Part shown: piece after piece, positions 34,480 to 45,768 of the stretch | How positions within the stretch are numbered: the stretch's first letter is position 1 | Layout: the number at the start of each line of letters is the position of its first letter | Source: Polytrichum commune | Lineage: Eukaryota; Streptophyta; Polytrichopsida; Polytrichales; Polytrichaceae | Direction: 5' to 3' | DNA length: 64,000 nt | Assembly (NCBI GenBank): GCA_950295325.1 | Contig: OX485804.1 | Coordinates: forward strand, 48,174,001-48,238,000 | Notes under the pieces: model-generated | Databases searched by the model: none | The model's input: the letters and a program-made list of their open reading frames with translations, nothing else | Told to the model about the DNA's origin: nothing | Position numbers and translations under genes: made by a program

Positions 34480-36464
34480 ATGTGTAAGGGCATGTTTTGG
34501 GATGGTAACGAGATTCGACGTCGGCCACCATCGGCCGAATCAGTAGTAAGCAGTGAGAGTAGTGTGGAGCGCAATCGGTCTGGTGTGTCGAGTTTGTTTA
34601 GTAAGGTGGCAATTGACACGGAGTGGGGGGAGATGGAGGATTACGAAGAAATAGGCGGTGGACCAATGTTGCTGTCTGTTTCTTCGCCGCCACTGTGTGG
34701 CTATGGTTATGCTTCGTTGCCAACGTCGCCGGGTACCAGCAGCGCGGCGTGGTTCGACGTGCGCGTTGTGTACGTGCGCGTGACGGGGTGTTCAAGCGTG
34801 GAGGAGGTTCCCGAGTTCCTCACGATTCGGTTTCCTTCGAGAAGCATTTCCACTGCGTTGGAGGTGAATGGCGGGAGAATTTCGCCGCTGGAGGAGGCGT
34901 CCGTGGTGTTGCGACGCGACAGAGTGGACTCGGAGACGGTGGAGGCGACGTACGTGAGCACCGATAATCTGCGCATGAGCGGGTCGCTGCATTACGAGGT
35001 TTTCAATAACCAGGAGGCGCTCATCTGCGGCGATTTGGACTACGTGGACAGTAAACACGAGCAAGGCGTCGAAATTCCTTCCAGAAGGACTAATAATAAT
35101 TGTGGTGCATGGAGTATGGAGTGCACCTGTTTGGTCGGACAATCTGGTTGTGCGTTTCTAAGAGGCAGGCATTATGACTATGCGGCAGCAGCTCCAACTC
35201 CACCAGCCAGTACGGACATGGAAATATGTGTTGTTGGACGCCACCTGGACACTCCAGTGTTTTTGACACAGACTGTCCATTTGACGGCGCGACGAAGGTC
35301 TAGCAGACTCTTGACCTTGGATGCCATTCCCGAGACAGGGGAGCTTTGCGAGCATCATAATAATGGCACCATTTTAATCGACTCGCCTCAACTGGTAAGT
35401 ATGTCGCAATAATAATAGTACCTGCATGCATATATATATTTTTTACTTCCTGGAAGAAGAAGCCATTGTGCTTCTGTTCAAGTCTTAGGCCCCATAGTGT
35501 TTGCTCATCCTTGGCAGTGCTCCAGCCTCACGCAATGTTCCTGTCTTACGAATGGAAGGTTTGTCGCGTTAGGTTGTAGCATTGGCCTTCTTACTCTGTG
35601 AGTAGTGATATAGCAAATATGGTTTGTTGATAATTCTTGAGAATTTTACGTCCTGGGAAGCCATTGTGGTTGTAGGATCGGTAGAGCACTTCCAGTTAGT
35701 TAAGGATTTTCAAGTCTCGTGTAAATACATATTGCTGTAAATGCATGTCGTGAGAACACATATAGGACTCATTCCTAATTTAGGAACGTAATGGTTTTCT
35801 TATGCTTGACCGTGCTCCAGACTCACGCAGTTGTCCTATCTTAGGGGATGGAAGGATTGTCGCATTAGGTTGTAGGATTGGCCTTTTTAATAAGTGAGTG
35901 GTAATGTAGCATACGTTACCTTGTTGATGATTCTTGAGAAATTTACTTTCTGGAAGCAATTGTGGTTGTAGGATGGGTAGAGCACTTGAAGATAGCTAAG
36001 GAAGTTCAAGTCTTAGAACCGTAATTTTTTTTTATCCTTGACCGTGCTCCAGACTCACGCTTGAGTGTCGTATACTGCTTTTAGAAGGTTCATTTTGATG
36101 AGTTGTAGCAGTGGCCTTAACCCCGACATGTTTAGTAATGTAGCATGCTTGACCTTCTTGATGAATTTTTAATGTTGCTTTGTTAATGTTGCAGATAAGA
36201 GAGCGAAATCCGTTCTTGGACCTTGATGACAGAGACTCATACATGGATATCAATGACAAGGCTGCGGTTGGGTTGGGCTATGGATTGGACAACAGTTTCT
36301 ATGGTGTTGAGGGCGAAGATGGTCAAATGACTTGGTTCAATGCGGGTGTGAGGGTGGGTGTTGGCATCGGATTGGGAATGTGTCTGGGCGCTGGTATCGG
36401 TATCGGATTGATGGTCAGGACGTACCAAGCGACTACCAGAACTTTCAGGAGAGGTTTCATTTGA
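34480..36464 (+). CDS. At1g01500-family protein (two exons)
   Basis: Exons 34480-35394 and 36195-36464, joined in phase 0 (donor CTG|GTAAGT, acceptor TTGCAG|ATA), give 394 residues. The family block GGGPMLLSVSSPPLCGYG (residues 59-76) and the C-terminal block DGQMTWFNAGVRVGVGIGLG...VRTYQ (347-382) are clear matches to the plant protein At1g01500. Family members carry the database label erythronate-4-phosphate dehydrogenase-like, but I see no Rossmann or dehydrogenase motif, so that label is probably misleading. Residues 356-378 form a Gly-rich GxxxG hydrophobic segment, likely membrane-spanning, followed by a basic tail. The true function is unknown. The start codon is uncertain: M1, M5 or M52 (just before the conserved block) are possible. 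Exon 1 is much richer in GC than surrounding DNA. No paralogue in the window. Confidence 0.85.
35517..36150. repeat. Three-unit tandem repeat inside the intron
   Basis: The landmark GTGCTCCAG falls at 35517, 35812 and 36044, each followed by CTCACGC and, downstream, GTTGTAG(C/G)A(T/G)TGGCCTT. Units one and two also share TTCTTGAGAA and GCCATTGTGGTTGTAGGAT-like blocks. Spacing is 295 and 232, so units vary in length. The repeats fill most of the 800-base intron 35395-36194. Confidence 0.8.
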
Positions 36465-38524
36465 GATTTGAAGGGGTCTGAGCTTCGTACGTTGGATCTT
36501 AACTAGGACGACGGGGTTTGGAGACTGATGCAAGTCAATTTTTTTGTACAAATTTGCTCTGCATGCCCCTGCAGTGGGAGTTTCTGACAGGGGCCACCTA
36601 AACGAGACAGGTAGATTTTTTAACATTTATATATTTATATGTGTATTCCATTTTGTGAGCTATTTCCTCTGAAAGCTGTGTTTGGAGGAAGTGACAATAT
36701 GCACTTCTCGCTTTTAGAGATTTTGCATGGAAAGGAGGCAGGAGGTGGCCCTATTGGGAGCAGGGGGATGCAAAATTATTAGGAGTTAAAGTGAAGATTC
36801 TCTTCCTCTTTTACAAGCCTGGCTATGTGCCACTCAAATTTGGGCGTCCGATTAAGAAGAGTGACCCACATAAGGCTCACGTACCTAAAGTGGAACTCGT
36901 AGGAAGTTGTCTGATAATTATATGTACAATTCATTGGCGAAGCCTGGGTCTTCTATTTTACGAGGTTATTTGAATTTTGTTTTCCCTTTGGATGCAAACT
37001 ATAGAGTGCAGTTCCTTCCCAGTTACTGAAATGGCGTGTGGATAAATTGCAGGGGCAATAGCTCTCCTATTGAATGCATGGCTTCTGAGAAGACCGTTGA
37101 GAAGGTGGTGATTTTGGCAATGCAGACACTCTGCGGACAATACAAAAGTGCCCCTCTAGCAAACCTTGGTTAGTGTAGATAAATGTATAGGACATTTATG
37201 TAGCAAAGTTACACTTATTTCATAAATGACACCATTCAATTTTGACCTTCATTTCGTTGGACATGATGGTCACTCTCACTCTCAATGTCGTCTTTGTGTG
37301 ATTAATCGTGGGATATATGTGAACACAATAAGTTTGAATAGAGCAAAGGTCTGATGTGTGATGGATTTCTCTTGCCTTCGGAGTGAATTAGCATGTATAA
37401 CAAGTAGAGTTTAGTCGTTTGGAAGTTTAGGGTCGTCTCCTACAGGGGTATACAATGTAAAAGTATCCCTTCGTGGTTTAGCTATCTAATTTGGTGCATG
37501 AACTAACAGCAATATGATGGCATATCCACATGTTCAGAATAAACCAATCAACCTTTTGTGATGTGATGTAGATGTAGATGGACCTTCAGCATTGTTGTCA
37601 CATCGAACTGGGTCGACCCCTTTAAGTGGGTGCTTTCTCTATCCAATTTGGTCCCTGAAACAGTAACACATTTATTGTAACCCATCTGACTGCCCCAAAA
37701 GCACATGAAAGGTTGTGTGGCCAGTTGCAAAACTTCTTATCATTCACTGAAAACAGACGAAAATGAATGATTTGGACATTATCCTCTTGTGAACATTGGC
37801 AAAGACCCATGCAATCTCTGTTCTTTCATTATTGTTCAGTCTCCGCTGTTGAACATATTTCAAAGCCGGATGCAGATGAAAAGGTCTAAAATTATTACCT
37901 AACAAAGAAAACCTTACTATAAGTGATGTCCAAGTTTGTAGGCGGTCTTCCAAATGCACCTGGAAATGTTGTGGCATCAAAGATCGGTCATTAACACTCG
38001 CCCTGAAATGTAGCTAACTTCATGAGATCCACATGAGGTCTAGAAAATATCACGAACTCTGTAGACCTATAAACAGTTTAGGAAATCTGGAACTTATCAG
38101 TGAGAAGGACCATTCTTTGGTAAATATGGATTGATTGTAATAACTGTATTTAATCAAACTCGCTGGTCCTACTAGAGGACTCTCAACATCATTTACGTGG
38201 CAATGTGTGAACGACTATGGAAAATGTGCATGGAAAACCATTTCTACAAGGATTGATTACTGGCTCCCCTCTTTCCACAAAACGTGGACCCTGAACCAAA
38301 TTACTTGCAAGAGAAAGACTTGTTAAGTGAAGTGGCTATATTATGGGGCTTACACCCTTGGATTCAATAGTTTAAAGCAACACCGTGGGTGGGAGTGGAG
38401 CCTCTAGTGACTCTGTCTTACTCATTGCAATGAACTTCAATTGCTACCTATCAAAAAATAAATTAAAATCCCATAATCTTTCAAGCCTTTGAGAAGAGTT
38501 CCACCTCTGAAGTTACCAATTCGA
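36465..38524. other. Intergenic sequence between two convergent genes
   Basis: Includes the 3' untranslated region of the upstream gene (no canonical AATAAA nearby) and, near 36800-36870, a small family-H fragment (GGGCGTCCGATTAAGAAGAG). About 37550-37980 has overlapping minus-strand frames (37548-37730, 37622-37810, 37744-37980) that might be a broken coding remnant, but I recognise no family. Confidence 0.4.
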
Positions 38525-38890
38525 CTAGTTTAAGGGCTTGCGATCCATATCGGGGAGCTCCTCCATGTTCTCAAACCATTGTTTGTCAAGCGAAGACTCT
38601 GTGCGTACATGCACTGTTGGCAAGGATGACTTCCTTGCGGCTTCAGGGGTGGCCATAACATGCCCATGGTAGCCCTCCGGGACCCAAAAGCCTGTCATGG
38701 GATCGGGCTTGTACCATTGTTGGTTTGTGGGTTGGGGTGGTTCCTTCACATTCGCAAACCTTTTCTTGTAGTCTGACTGCTTCTCGTTGAAAAACTCTCT
38801 CCACTTGTCAGCTGGGGAAGAGCCTTTGGCTGGCAAGGCTACATGGGGCGAGGTAGGCGGCCTAGATCCTTTTGTATTGATTGTGCTCAT
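38525..38890 (-). CDS. LEA_3-like (SAG21/Lea5-type) stress protein
   Basis: A 121-residue protein read from an ATG at 38888-38890 to a TAG at 38525. The centre carries WYKPDPMTGFWVPEGYHG (residues 59-76), close to the W-x-P-D-P-x-T-G-x-W/Y-x-P-E signature of the LEA group 3 (LEA_3, Lea5/SAG21) family. These are small hydrophilic proteins induced by drying, senescence or oxidative stress, often mitochondrial. The rest is hydrophilic, with Pro-, Lys- and Glu-rich stretches, as expected for disordered LEA proteins. Family members usually start with a mitochondrial presequence that is not obvious here, and an upstream exon cannot be excluded. The C-terminal part (residues 100-121) is acidic and not typical of the family, so the assignment rests on one motif. 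Confidence 0.6.
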   Translation of the reverse strand: MSTINTKGSRPPTSPHVALPAKGSSPADKWREFFNEKQSDYKKRFANVKEPPQPTNQQWYKPDPMTGFWVPEGYHGHVMATPEAARKSSLPTVHVRTESSLDKQWFENMEELPDMDRKPLN

Positions 38891-40810
38891 GGCTCTTGTG
38901 CTACTTAATTTACCACTGTGGTCATAATTTCAAAGATTTAATAAAAATGAATGGAAATGATGTTTGTCAACACTAGCATGAACTATAGTCTCTCTTCGCC
39001 TGGAAGACCATTTTGCCTCAATCAAGAGGCAAATCCTTGTTACAGTAACCAGGACAACTTGATCAACCATTGCTCCTCCCTTGTTAGGATCTTGAAAACT
39101 TTGGGCACCCACAAAGCATTCAATATACTTATTATAGGATTGGGACACATCAAATGAGATGAATGACAGATCCCACTCAAGGTAAAATAAATAAAAACTT
39201 AAACAATTTTTTGCCGACATGAATGAGGGCCCATTTGTCCTATTAATTTATCGGATGACTCACTCAGATAACGTAGAGTGAATTGCAACGTGATCACACA
39301 AGACCAAAGCTCGTGACTGTCAATAGAGGGTGGCTGAATTTGTGGATGAATTTGTGCCTTAAGACTCTTGAAGTGTCGGGTCAACATTTGTTGCTTAGAC
39401 TTGCATATCAAGAATGAGAACTGTATGTGTTTGGATCCAATTTGATTCTGACCATAAATAGTTGATCCATAAGTTACTGTGGCTCTGTGTACGTATACAC
39501 TGTTTACTGTCTGTACCCATCACTTCCTATTTAAAAATACGTAACCGTTATAACTATTTACTGTAGTTCTTTTGTTTATTAGAAACAAAGTACAATTGGG
39601 TTGTTTGGGCATCAACGAACATCAGAATTTTTCTACTTGGTAGAAGCTGGCACACTATATATGAAAAGTTATACTGTAGCTTTCTGTAGCTTCAAATGGT
39701 AAGTGACACTAAATATCACAAACAATCCAGGGATAATTACTTAGTGACACCATTTCATTATGCAAACATGTGAACATCAAGCAACATCATATGTTGTTTT
39801 CACATGTCAAGTCCACCTTTCTCATCAGCAAGTTTAGATTAAAAAAAAAATGACGGAATAAACATGACTCAAAAATAAAATCTCACGATGATGTTCGAAT
39901 GCCGGGTGCCTAAAATAGTTGATGGAATTTTTGCGTTTTGGAATTTAATCCAGCAGTGAATCTTCCCATGGGTCCAAGCAATCTGACCTCAAATCGTGAT
40001 AAGTGATCACTCATGAAGTTCCAACTTCATGCAAGTGATTGGTATCTTGAGAGCTTCCATAAATCATGGGTTGCCAGAGTTTTCGTATGTGGATACTATA
40101 GTAGAGGCGTCTATTCCCGATCGGCAATCTATAGAGTATTATAATTTCAATCATCTTGGGACTGAATTTCGATTAGGTCGGAACCAATAGTGTCATAACT
40201 CATGTCTTGGTTTTGAGTGCTAAAGTGAGGAGGAATGAACGGTTATGGTAGATTCTAGACATTGGTAATATGTTCGGCCCAACTTTTGGTTTCAAAAATC
40301 CACAGTACTTTCAATTGAAGGAAAAAAAATTATCAAAAAATTTGCACTCCTCCTAATTTCTATCTTCCTACAAGGGAAAATTGTGCACCGCCTTTCACTT
40401 CTCTAGACCTAGTGCAAAATCTCTTAAGTGATCGGTCATGGGTGCCTCTACTTTATAAAGTCTCGGGCATGAAGGTTTGCATTGAGGCAAGGTTGTGAGC
40501 AAAGCATTGGTGGCTTTTCAAGATTCATGTGCATGACATCTCCTTTGTTTTGATTACCTAATGATTATACAATACAATCCCCCTTCTCATGAACACGACA
40601 CATCAATTTTAAGTCAATGCCACACCGCAGAGTAGAGCATGCTAAAATCAACACCCCACTTAGAAACAACACCCTTAAATCTTGCACAACAAGTACATAT
40701 ATGATTTTGCATTGAGAATGTTCATCACCTTATCATCAAGCTCATGTGGTGGTTTTATGTCATTTACCAAGGAAGCTTCCAACCTTCTTTTAACTTGCAT
40801 ACGAAACTCA
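38891..40810. other. Intergenic sequence, no gene recognised
   Basis: Includes the presumed promoter of the LEA-like gene. A small MITE-end-like sequence (GGTAAGTGACACTAAATATC) occurs near 39700. No open frame of interest. Confidence 0.4.
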
Positions 40811-40814
40811 AATA

Positions 40815-41255
40815 ACGCCATAACATTATTCAGTTGCATGGTTGTGTTCCATTCGATATTTAGCATCTAACATGGGCCTCCACTATCTTACCTTCATGGG
40901 AAGAAACTTAAAAAAATAGGAAGAAATTCGACACCGTACGAAGAATGAATAATTATGGTTGAATAGTAAGGATATTGTGAATAATGTCAATATTTTCCAT
41001 GATAGTTCTATTATTAATAGTAATTTTAGGGAATCTAAAGGGATGAACAATGGTTCGTACGAATATTTATGGGATGAACAATACTTCCTTGCGTACAATG
41101 CAGGGAATTTACCTCCACCCAAATGTCCAAGTTCAGCCTAAATGTATGAATACTAAATGAATAACCCTTGTTTGTTTTGAGGGGCCCACATAATACAATG
41201 GACATATTCTAGAGTCATGGAACCGACCCACATGGGCTGAATAATGTTATGGCAT
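40815..41255 (+). repeat. Dispersed repeat family G, copy 2
   Basis: Direct-orientation partner of 6115-6535, with the same series of landmarks from ATAACATTATTCAG to TCATGGAACCGACCCAC. Diverged, with indels. Open frames here (40883-41122, 40959-41141) differ between copies, so they are not conserved coding sequence. Confidence 0.65.
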
Positions 41256-41349
41256 ACATTGGTGCACTAGAATCCCCTTTTTCAAATGCTAGCAATTTTT
41301 TGCTCACATTGCAATCATTCATATAATAGTAGATACACTCGACGCTTAG

Positions 41350-42268
41350 TGTGACGGTTTTAGCACCATCTACTTTAGTGTAGAGAGAGAGCATATGATT
41401 CCATTATTAGAGTGGAGAGAGAGAGAGAAAGAAGCATGCCCCCTACTCTTTGATTGGGTCGGAGGAGGGGCTTCGGGGTGTGTGGGCGGCGGAGGAGCTG
41501 CTGCAAGGGTGGGAAGCCGCGTGATGGAGAGGCCCACATCTCTTCGCAATTGCGCTCACAGGCCCACCTTGTGCGATTGTTCCTGTGTTGATCACTGTGC
41601 TCTTCAGGTGGCAACGGGGCCCTTCTTGTCGGTCGTTCCATTGTCGACGCATCAAATGGATCCACCGCTTACAATGCGTCATACTCTGGGTATTCCTCAT
41701 CATTCTCTTCCAATTCGAACCTCACCGAACCAAGCTGAATTGAACCTCTGCTTCTGTGAATTCGTCGAACTTATTCTATCTTCCTCGTAACTTCGCCCCT
41801 GATGTTTCTTAAGCTTTCTGACGTTTCCAAACAGCATCAGTCACAGCGGCGGTGGTGCTGCTAGGGCTCGCGTTGCACTCTTGTTGTAAAAAGTATAACC
41901 CGAGTTCTGATGAATTGACTTGGGTCATTTTATCCCCTGTTCTTTACATTAGAATTGCTTTACATTCAAACCCTAAATTGCGTTTTAAGTACCGATTCCT
42001 TCACTTACATGAACTCAACCCAATCCGCCCCTCCCCACCCCTCCCCACCCGCCCTCCCTCCCGTCCGCCCGCCCGCTCGCTCCTGACCTTGGACAAAGCC
42101 GACAATGAATGTTGTTGTAAGAGAAGCAGAACCTTCGAGTTGAGGGGGGAGATGATTGAGCTGCAAATTTTCCAAGGTACGAGGATTTTGTAACGATGGT
42201 CCTCCGCGAAAGCATCGGTCACATGAGGAGACGCGACCCTTGGCTGTGAAAGGTGCCATGTAAAGCTG
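41350..42268. other. GC-rich island with GA/CT tracts, no recognised gene
   Basis: GAGAGAGAGAGA at about 41412, G-rich GGCGGCGGAGGAG near 41488, and CCTCCCTCCCGTCCGCCCGC near 42050. Frames on both strands are open for 80-130 codons, which GC-rich sequence makes likely by chance. In texture it resembles the leader of the gene at 34480, so it may be the remains of a gene 5' region, but no homologous product is visible. Confidence 0.4.
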
Positions 42269-42553
42269 CTCCCTCCGTCCTAAAATGATTGTCTGTGTTT
42301 CTAACTTTGGCGAGATTAAGGCCCACTGAACATTGACCAAGTAGTTGTAAGTATGATTCTTAAAATAAAACAACAACAACTATTCCGAAACGTCCCCAAA
42401 AGTTGCGGTGTCAAAAGATTTCTTGATATAGAAAGTTTGGCATGAAATTATTTGACTTTGAGCATCAAATTTCTAGCCGGGCATTGAAACCAGACAATCA
42501 TTTTGGGACAAAAAAATCCGGGAAGTAGGACAATCATTTTGGGACGGAGGGAG
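42269..42553. mobile_element. Stowaway-like MITE (Tc1/mariner)
   Basis: A 285-bp element with ends CTCCCTCCGTCCTAAAATGA and the inverse TCATTTTGGGACGGAGGGAG, matching at all but one position over about 25 bp. CTCCCTCCGTCCC is the classic plant Stowaway terminus. A TA follows the right end (42554-42555), but the left flank is TG, so one base of the expected TA duplication has mutated. The right end carries an internal second copy of GACAATCATTTTGGGAC about 40 bases inward. Confidence 0.88.
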
Positions 42554-42769
42554 TACTAGTTCGTTAAACCCATGCATATGAATTGGTGTGCCAAACCATC
42601 CCTGGAAAGTCTATTCAACATGCCGTCATCGATGGCTAGCCATTGAATTATGAAACAGTGACCACGTCGACAAACGACCGTCCTCTCTCACCATAGGCTA
42701 TCAAAATGTATACACGATGATGTGGTTTTATTATGGGCAACTCCATATACAAATTTGACCCATCGACTG

Positions 42770-43085
42770 TTGGGTCGAATCATAAATTTGGCTCATTCAG
42801 TTAGCAATTGGGGTGAAGCATGAAGATGGTCAGTTCAAGTTTCACAATCATAATTGAGACGCAAAAGTTGTAAGAGGACAAAGTGAATGTATTCTTCATC
42901 TCTTTGAACAATTACATAGGCCTTTCCAAATGTGTTAAGTATTGAACTTCGATTGGTTAATTGTATTTTGAGCACATAGTCCAATCTCATTGTAACATGT
43001 GTTATTTTGGTGGTTGTTCTTTAACTACAAGCCTTGCCATATACTGCTCAAGTAGAGGTGTTCAATTCAGAGGAGTGACCACACT
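42770..43085 (-). repeat. Family H repeat, reversed copy
   Basis: Carries GACGCAAAAGTTGTAAGAGG, AGTCCAATCTCATTGTAACA and AACTACAAGCCTTGCCATAT in the reverse family order. Confidence 0.6.
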
Positions 43086-43970
43086 AGGCCCACATGGGTC
43101 CACTTACCTTATTCGTACACAAAATCGCAAATGTGAATGTGGTGACACAACAAACACACAATTGATTTGTAAAATTTGTGGGCCAGATATTTAAAAAATG
43201 AAATTGAATAGCAAGCAACTAGTGTTAGCAAGGGCAATGAGGGCTATTTGGAAGCTAGGGATAAGGCTTGACGAGTTGGGGTTAGAATCTATTGAGACAT
43301 GTGGACAAATCATGACCATTGAAACTAAATTGAAGGATGCATTGGATATATATATATATATATATATGATCTATGTTGTTTCTTCTTGTGTTGTCTATCG
43401 TTTATATGTCATCTTCCTTGGATATTTCATTGCTTCTTTGTAAGTGCTTGTTAATTTAAATTTATGCATCTAGCTCAATACTATGCATTTTATTGTTGAC
43501 TTCAACAAGGTACTCTTTCATTTGAAGGGAAAGACAGGACGATAAAATACCATAAACCTGAGGTTTGTATCAAGTGTCCTCTGTGTATGTAGTTCTTCAA
43601 CTCCTATGTAACTGCAAATACATCCATGTTGGGGGGAATTGTTGGGGCATAATCAGTTGATATCCTAGTCTTTTCAAGTCCAACCAATTACATGTTGTGA
43701 TCTTTCGGTTTTTCTGTATTAATTTGGGGTATAATCTGTAGATTCTTCTAAACGATGGGTAGTTTTTCTAAAGCCTTGAACTTCAACAGGTTATATGTCA
43801 AACTCAACCCCCAGGGGGTGCACCTTTCATTAAAAATCAAGAACCATGTGCGTTCACAACATACTCTAAAAATCCCTATGTACAATTTTTATTTTATCCC
43901 TATATATAATTTCCTAGAGCCCACGCAAATTTTCATAATGAGGATTAATGTGGGTCACAATAATTTTCAA
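43086..43970. other. Intergenic sequence with (TA)n
   Basis: A (TA)n microsatellite lies at 43346-43367. The 81-codon frame across it (43198-43443) has no recognised match. Confidence 0.45.
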
Positions 43971-44208
43971 CCCTCACTAAATTTCTAGTAAAAAATTTAG
44001 TGTGGGCCACAATAATTGTTTTCCTAGAAAAGAAATGTGGGTGATTATTTTATTTTGCGTTACTTTTGTCTTATAACTAATATTCAATGTTTTGGCTGGA
44101 AGTCTTCATGAAGACCCGGGTTCATAAACCCACGCTAATTCCACCTTGACTAGAAAACTGGTGTGGTCCACGCTAATTATTTCCATGTTAATTTTCCATC
44201 CACACTAA
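43971..44208 (-). mobile_element. MITE family D, copy 2 (inverted)
   Basis: Reverse complement of 19149-19412, sharing TTTTCTAGGAAAA-type and GTCTTCATGAAGAC blocks. Its right end is immediately followed by the Tourist-like element, which duplicated the final TAA. Confidence 0.65.
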
Positions 44209-44707
44209 GGGCCACTTCACACACGAGCCAAGAGCCGTGACCATGAAATTGTGAGAGCCCAAAAGAAAGTGCCCAGAGGCCGTCCCAAGACACCTCCAAA
44301 ATCATGTCATGTGGTCACGGATCCTCAAGTGTAGTGTGAAGCCATATGTGACCGGGCCCTCAACCAAATGTTATTTCAAGGAATTTCTATTCATGCGGGT
44401 CCTCACACATGATAAAATAGAATAAACCAATGATTGTGAACATTCGGAATGCCATGGTCTCCCGGTATTGTGTTAGGCCTACCTTCAAGAGGTGGTTTTT
44501 GAAAATAGTCCAAGTGACCATGAAACATGATCCATTTGATGCCATGTAGGAACCCATGCAGACTTTACATCCATCTTGGATTCACATACTCCGTTGGTCC
44601 CTTGAGCATAGTTTGAAGCGAACTTGGACCGGCTCCGCCTTTTCCACCAATGAGAGTGCTTGAAGTGTAATGGTCACGGGCTCTCAGTCTCGTGTGTGAA
44701 GTGGCCC
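44209..44707. mobile_element. Tourist-like (PIF/Harbinger) MITE
   Basis: A 499-bp element starting GGGCCACTTCACACACGAG and ending in the inverse CTCGTGTGTGAAGTGGCCC. The inverted match extends about 36 bp with a few differences (GAGCCGTGACCAT against ATGGTCACGGGCTC). A TAA duplication flanks it at 44206-44208 and 44708-44710, the superfamily hallmark. No transposase inside. A decayed relative lies near 8500-8620. Confidence 0.9.
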
Positions 44708-44710
44708 TAA

Positions 44711-45549
44711 TAGAACTATTTAGTGCAGCAGCCAATTCTCCCCGTTCATTGAAACACATGGTTTTTGCATGACATAGAATTGCACCCTAATGAGGATGAG
44801 GTTTAAGTAGTTGAAACATCAAAGGTTGACATCAATGCCGATGAAATTGGTGTTCACACAAATGGCTCACACAACCAACACAAACGACATGTCTAGAGCC
44901 AAGTTGTGCTTGTGTCTTGCAAACCAAAATTTGAGTGACTTAGAATGAAAATGACTCCGGAATTCACGATGCAACACGGACATGATGACAAGAAAAGCAC
45001 CATAGGTTATGTGACCCTCGAAGGAGCCTCAAATGACCATAAAGAAAATTGGAAATTCATCATAGTTAGAAATCACATTGTTTTTTATGAGACACTTGAT
45101 ATGAAAGAGTGTGAATTATAGGTGTTATAGATTGTGGATAGTTGAAAGCATAATATGATGTTGAACTAATTGGATTATCATTATGTCACGTGAAACATAG
45201 AGTAAAACCATTCATATATTTTTGTATTCATGCGTTTGGAGGATGATAGACGCTTTCAATGTGAGGAAATGAAATGTGCTAGTTAAAAATTCGATTTTGA
45301 GCAAGATCCGATCATATGAGATTGAGAGTCCCATTTTGAGAAATTTAAGCATCATTTGTATCAATTGAATAGTTTCACAAGTGGGTTTCACCTCACGTGG
45401 CAATGATTTGTGTGAAAATATGGTCACATTTTCATCCCTATCATGTGGATGATACAAATTTATCCATGGGTTCATGTGGCATGTTTACATCCATGAAAAC
45501 ATATGCCACATGGTGGTTTATTGTTGTGAAAAGTGTGACATGTGAGTTG
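44711..45549. other. Intergenic sequence, no gene seen
   Basis: An 87-codon minus frame (45212-45475) is unrecognised. Nothing else supported. Confidence 0.4.
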
Positions 45550-45768
45550 CTACACTAAATATGATATTTAGTGTCACTTACTATTTGGAATTATGCTATG
45601 TTTATTTACTATATATCTCATATTTTATCAGCAAGTGTTAAATTGGTTTTTTTGACATTATAAAATACTAACAACTTTACTTGGTGAGAAATTATATCAC
45701 CAATAAAAAGATATAGCATTGTGTAAATCCAAAATAGTAAGTGACACTAAATACCATATTTAATGTAG
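45550..45768. mobile_element. Short MITE with long TTTAGTGTCAC-type TIRs
   Basis: A 219-bp element starting CTACACTAAATATGATATTT and ending with the inverse form ...ACCATATTTAATGTAG. The TIRs extend about 38 bp, through TTTAGTGTCACTTACTATTT. It shares the palindromic outermost 25 bp with family A, but the interior is different. Confidence 0.8.

Noticed and set aside
34598-35358. Several antisense and shifted open frames over exon 1 of the At1g01500-like gene
   Set aside because: High GC makes shadow frames open. The frame with family similarity is the one that splices in phase to exon 2.
37548-37980. Overlapping minus-strand frames that could be a transposase or exon remnant
   Set aside because: No motif could be matched, and the frames conflict. 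Left as an unexplained stretch.
41395-41790. 131-codon GC-rich open frame
   Set aside because: Both strands are open over the same stretch, there is no recognisable domain, and low-complexity GA and GGC tracts explain it.
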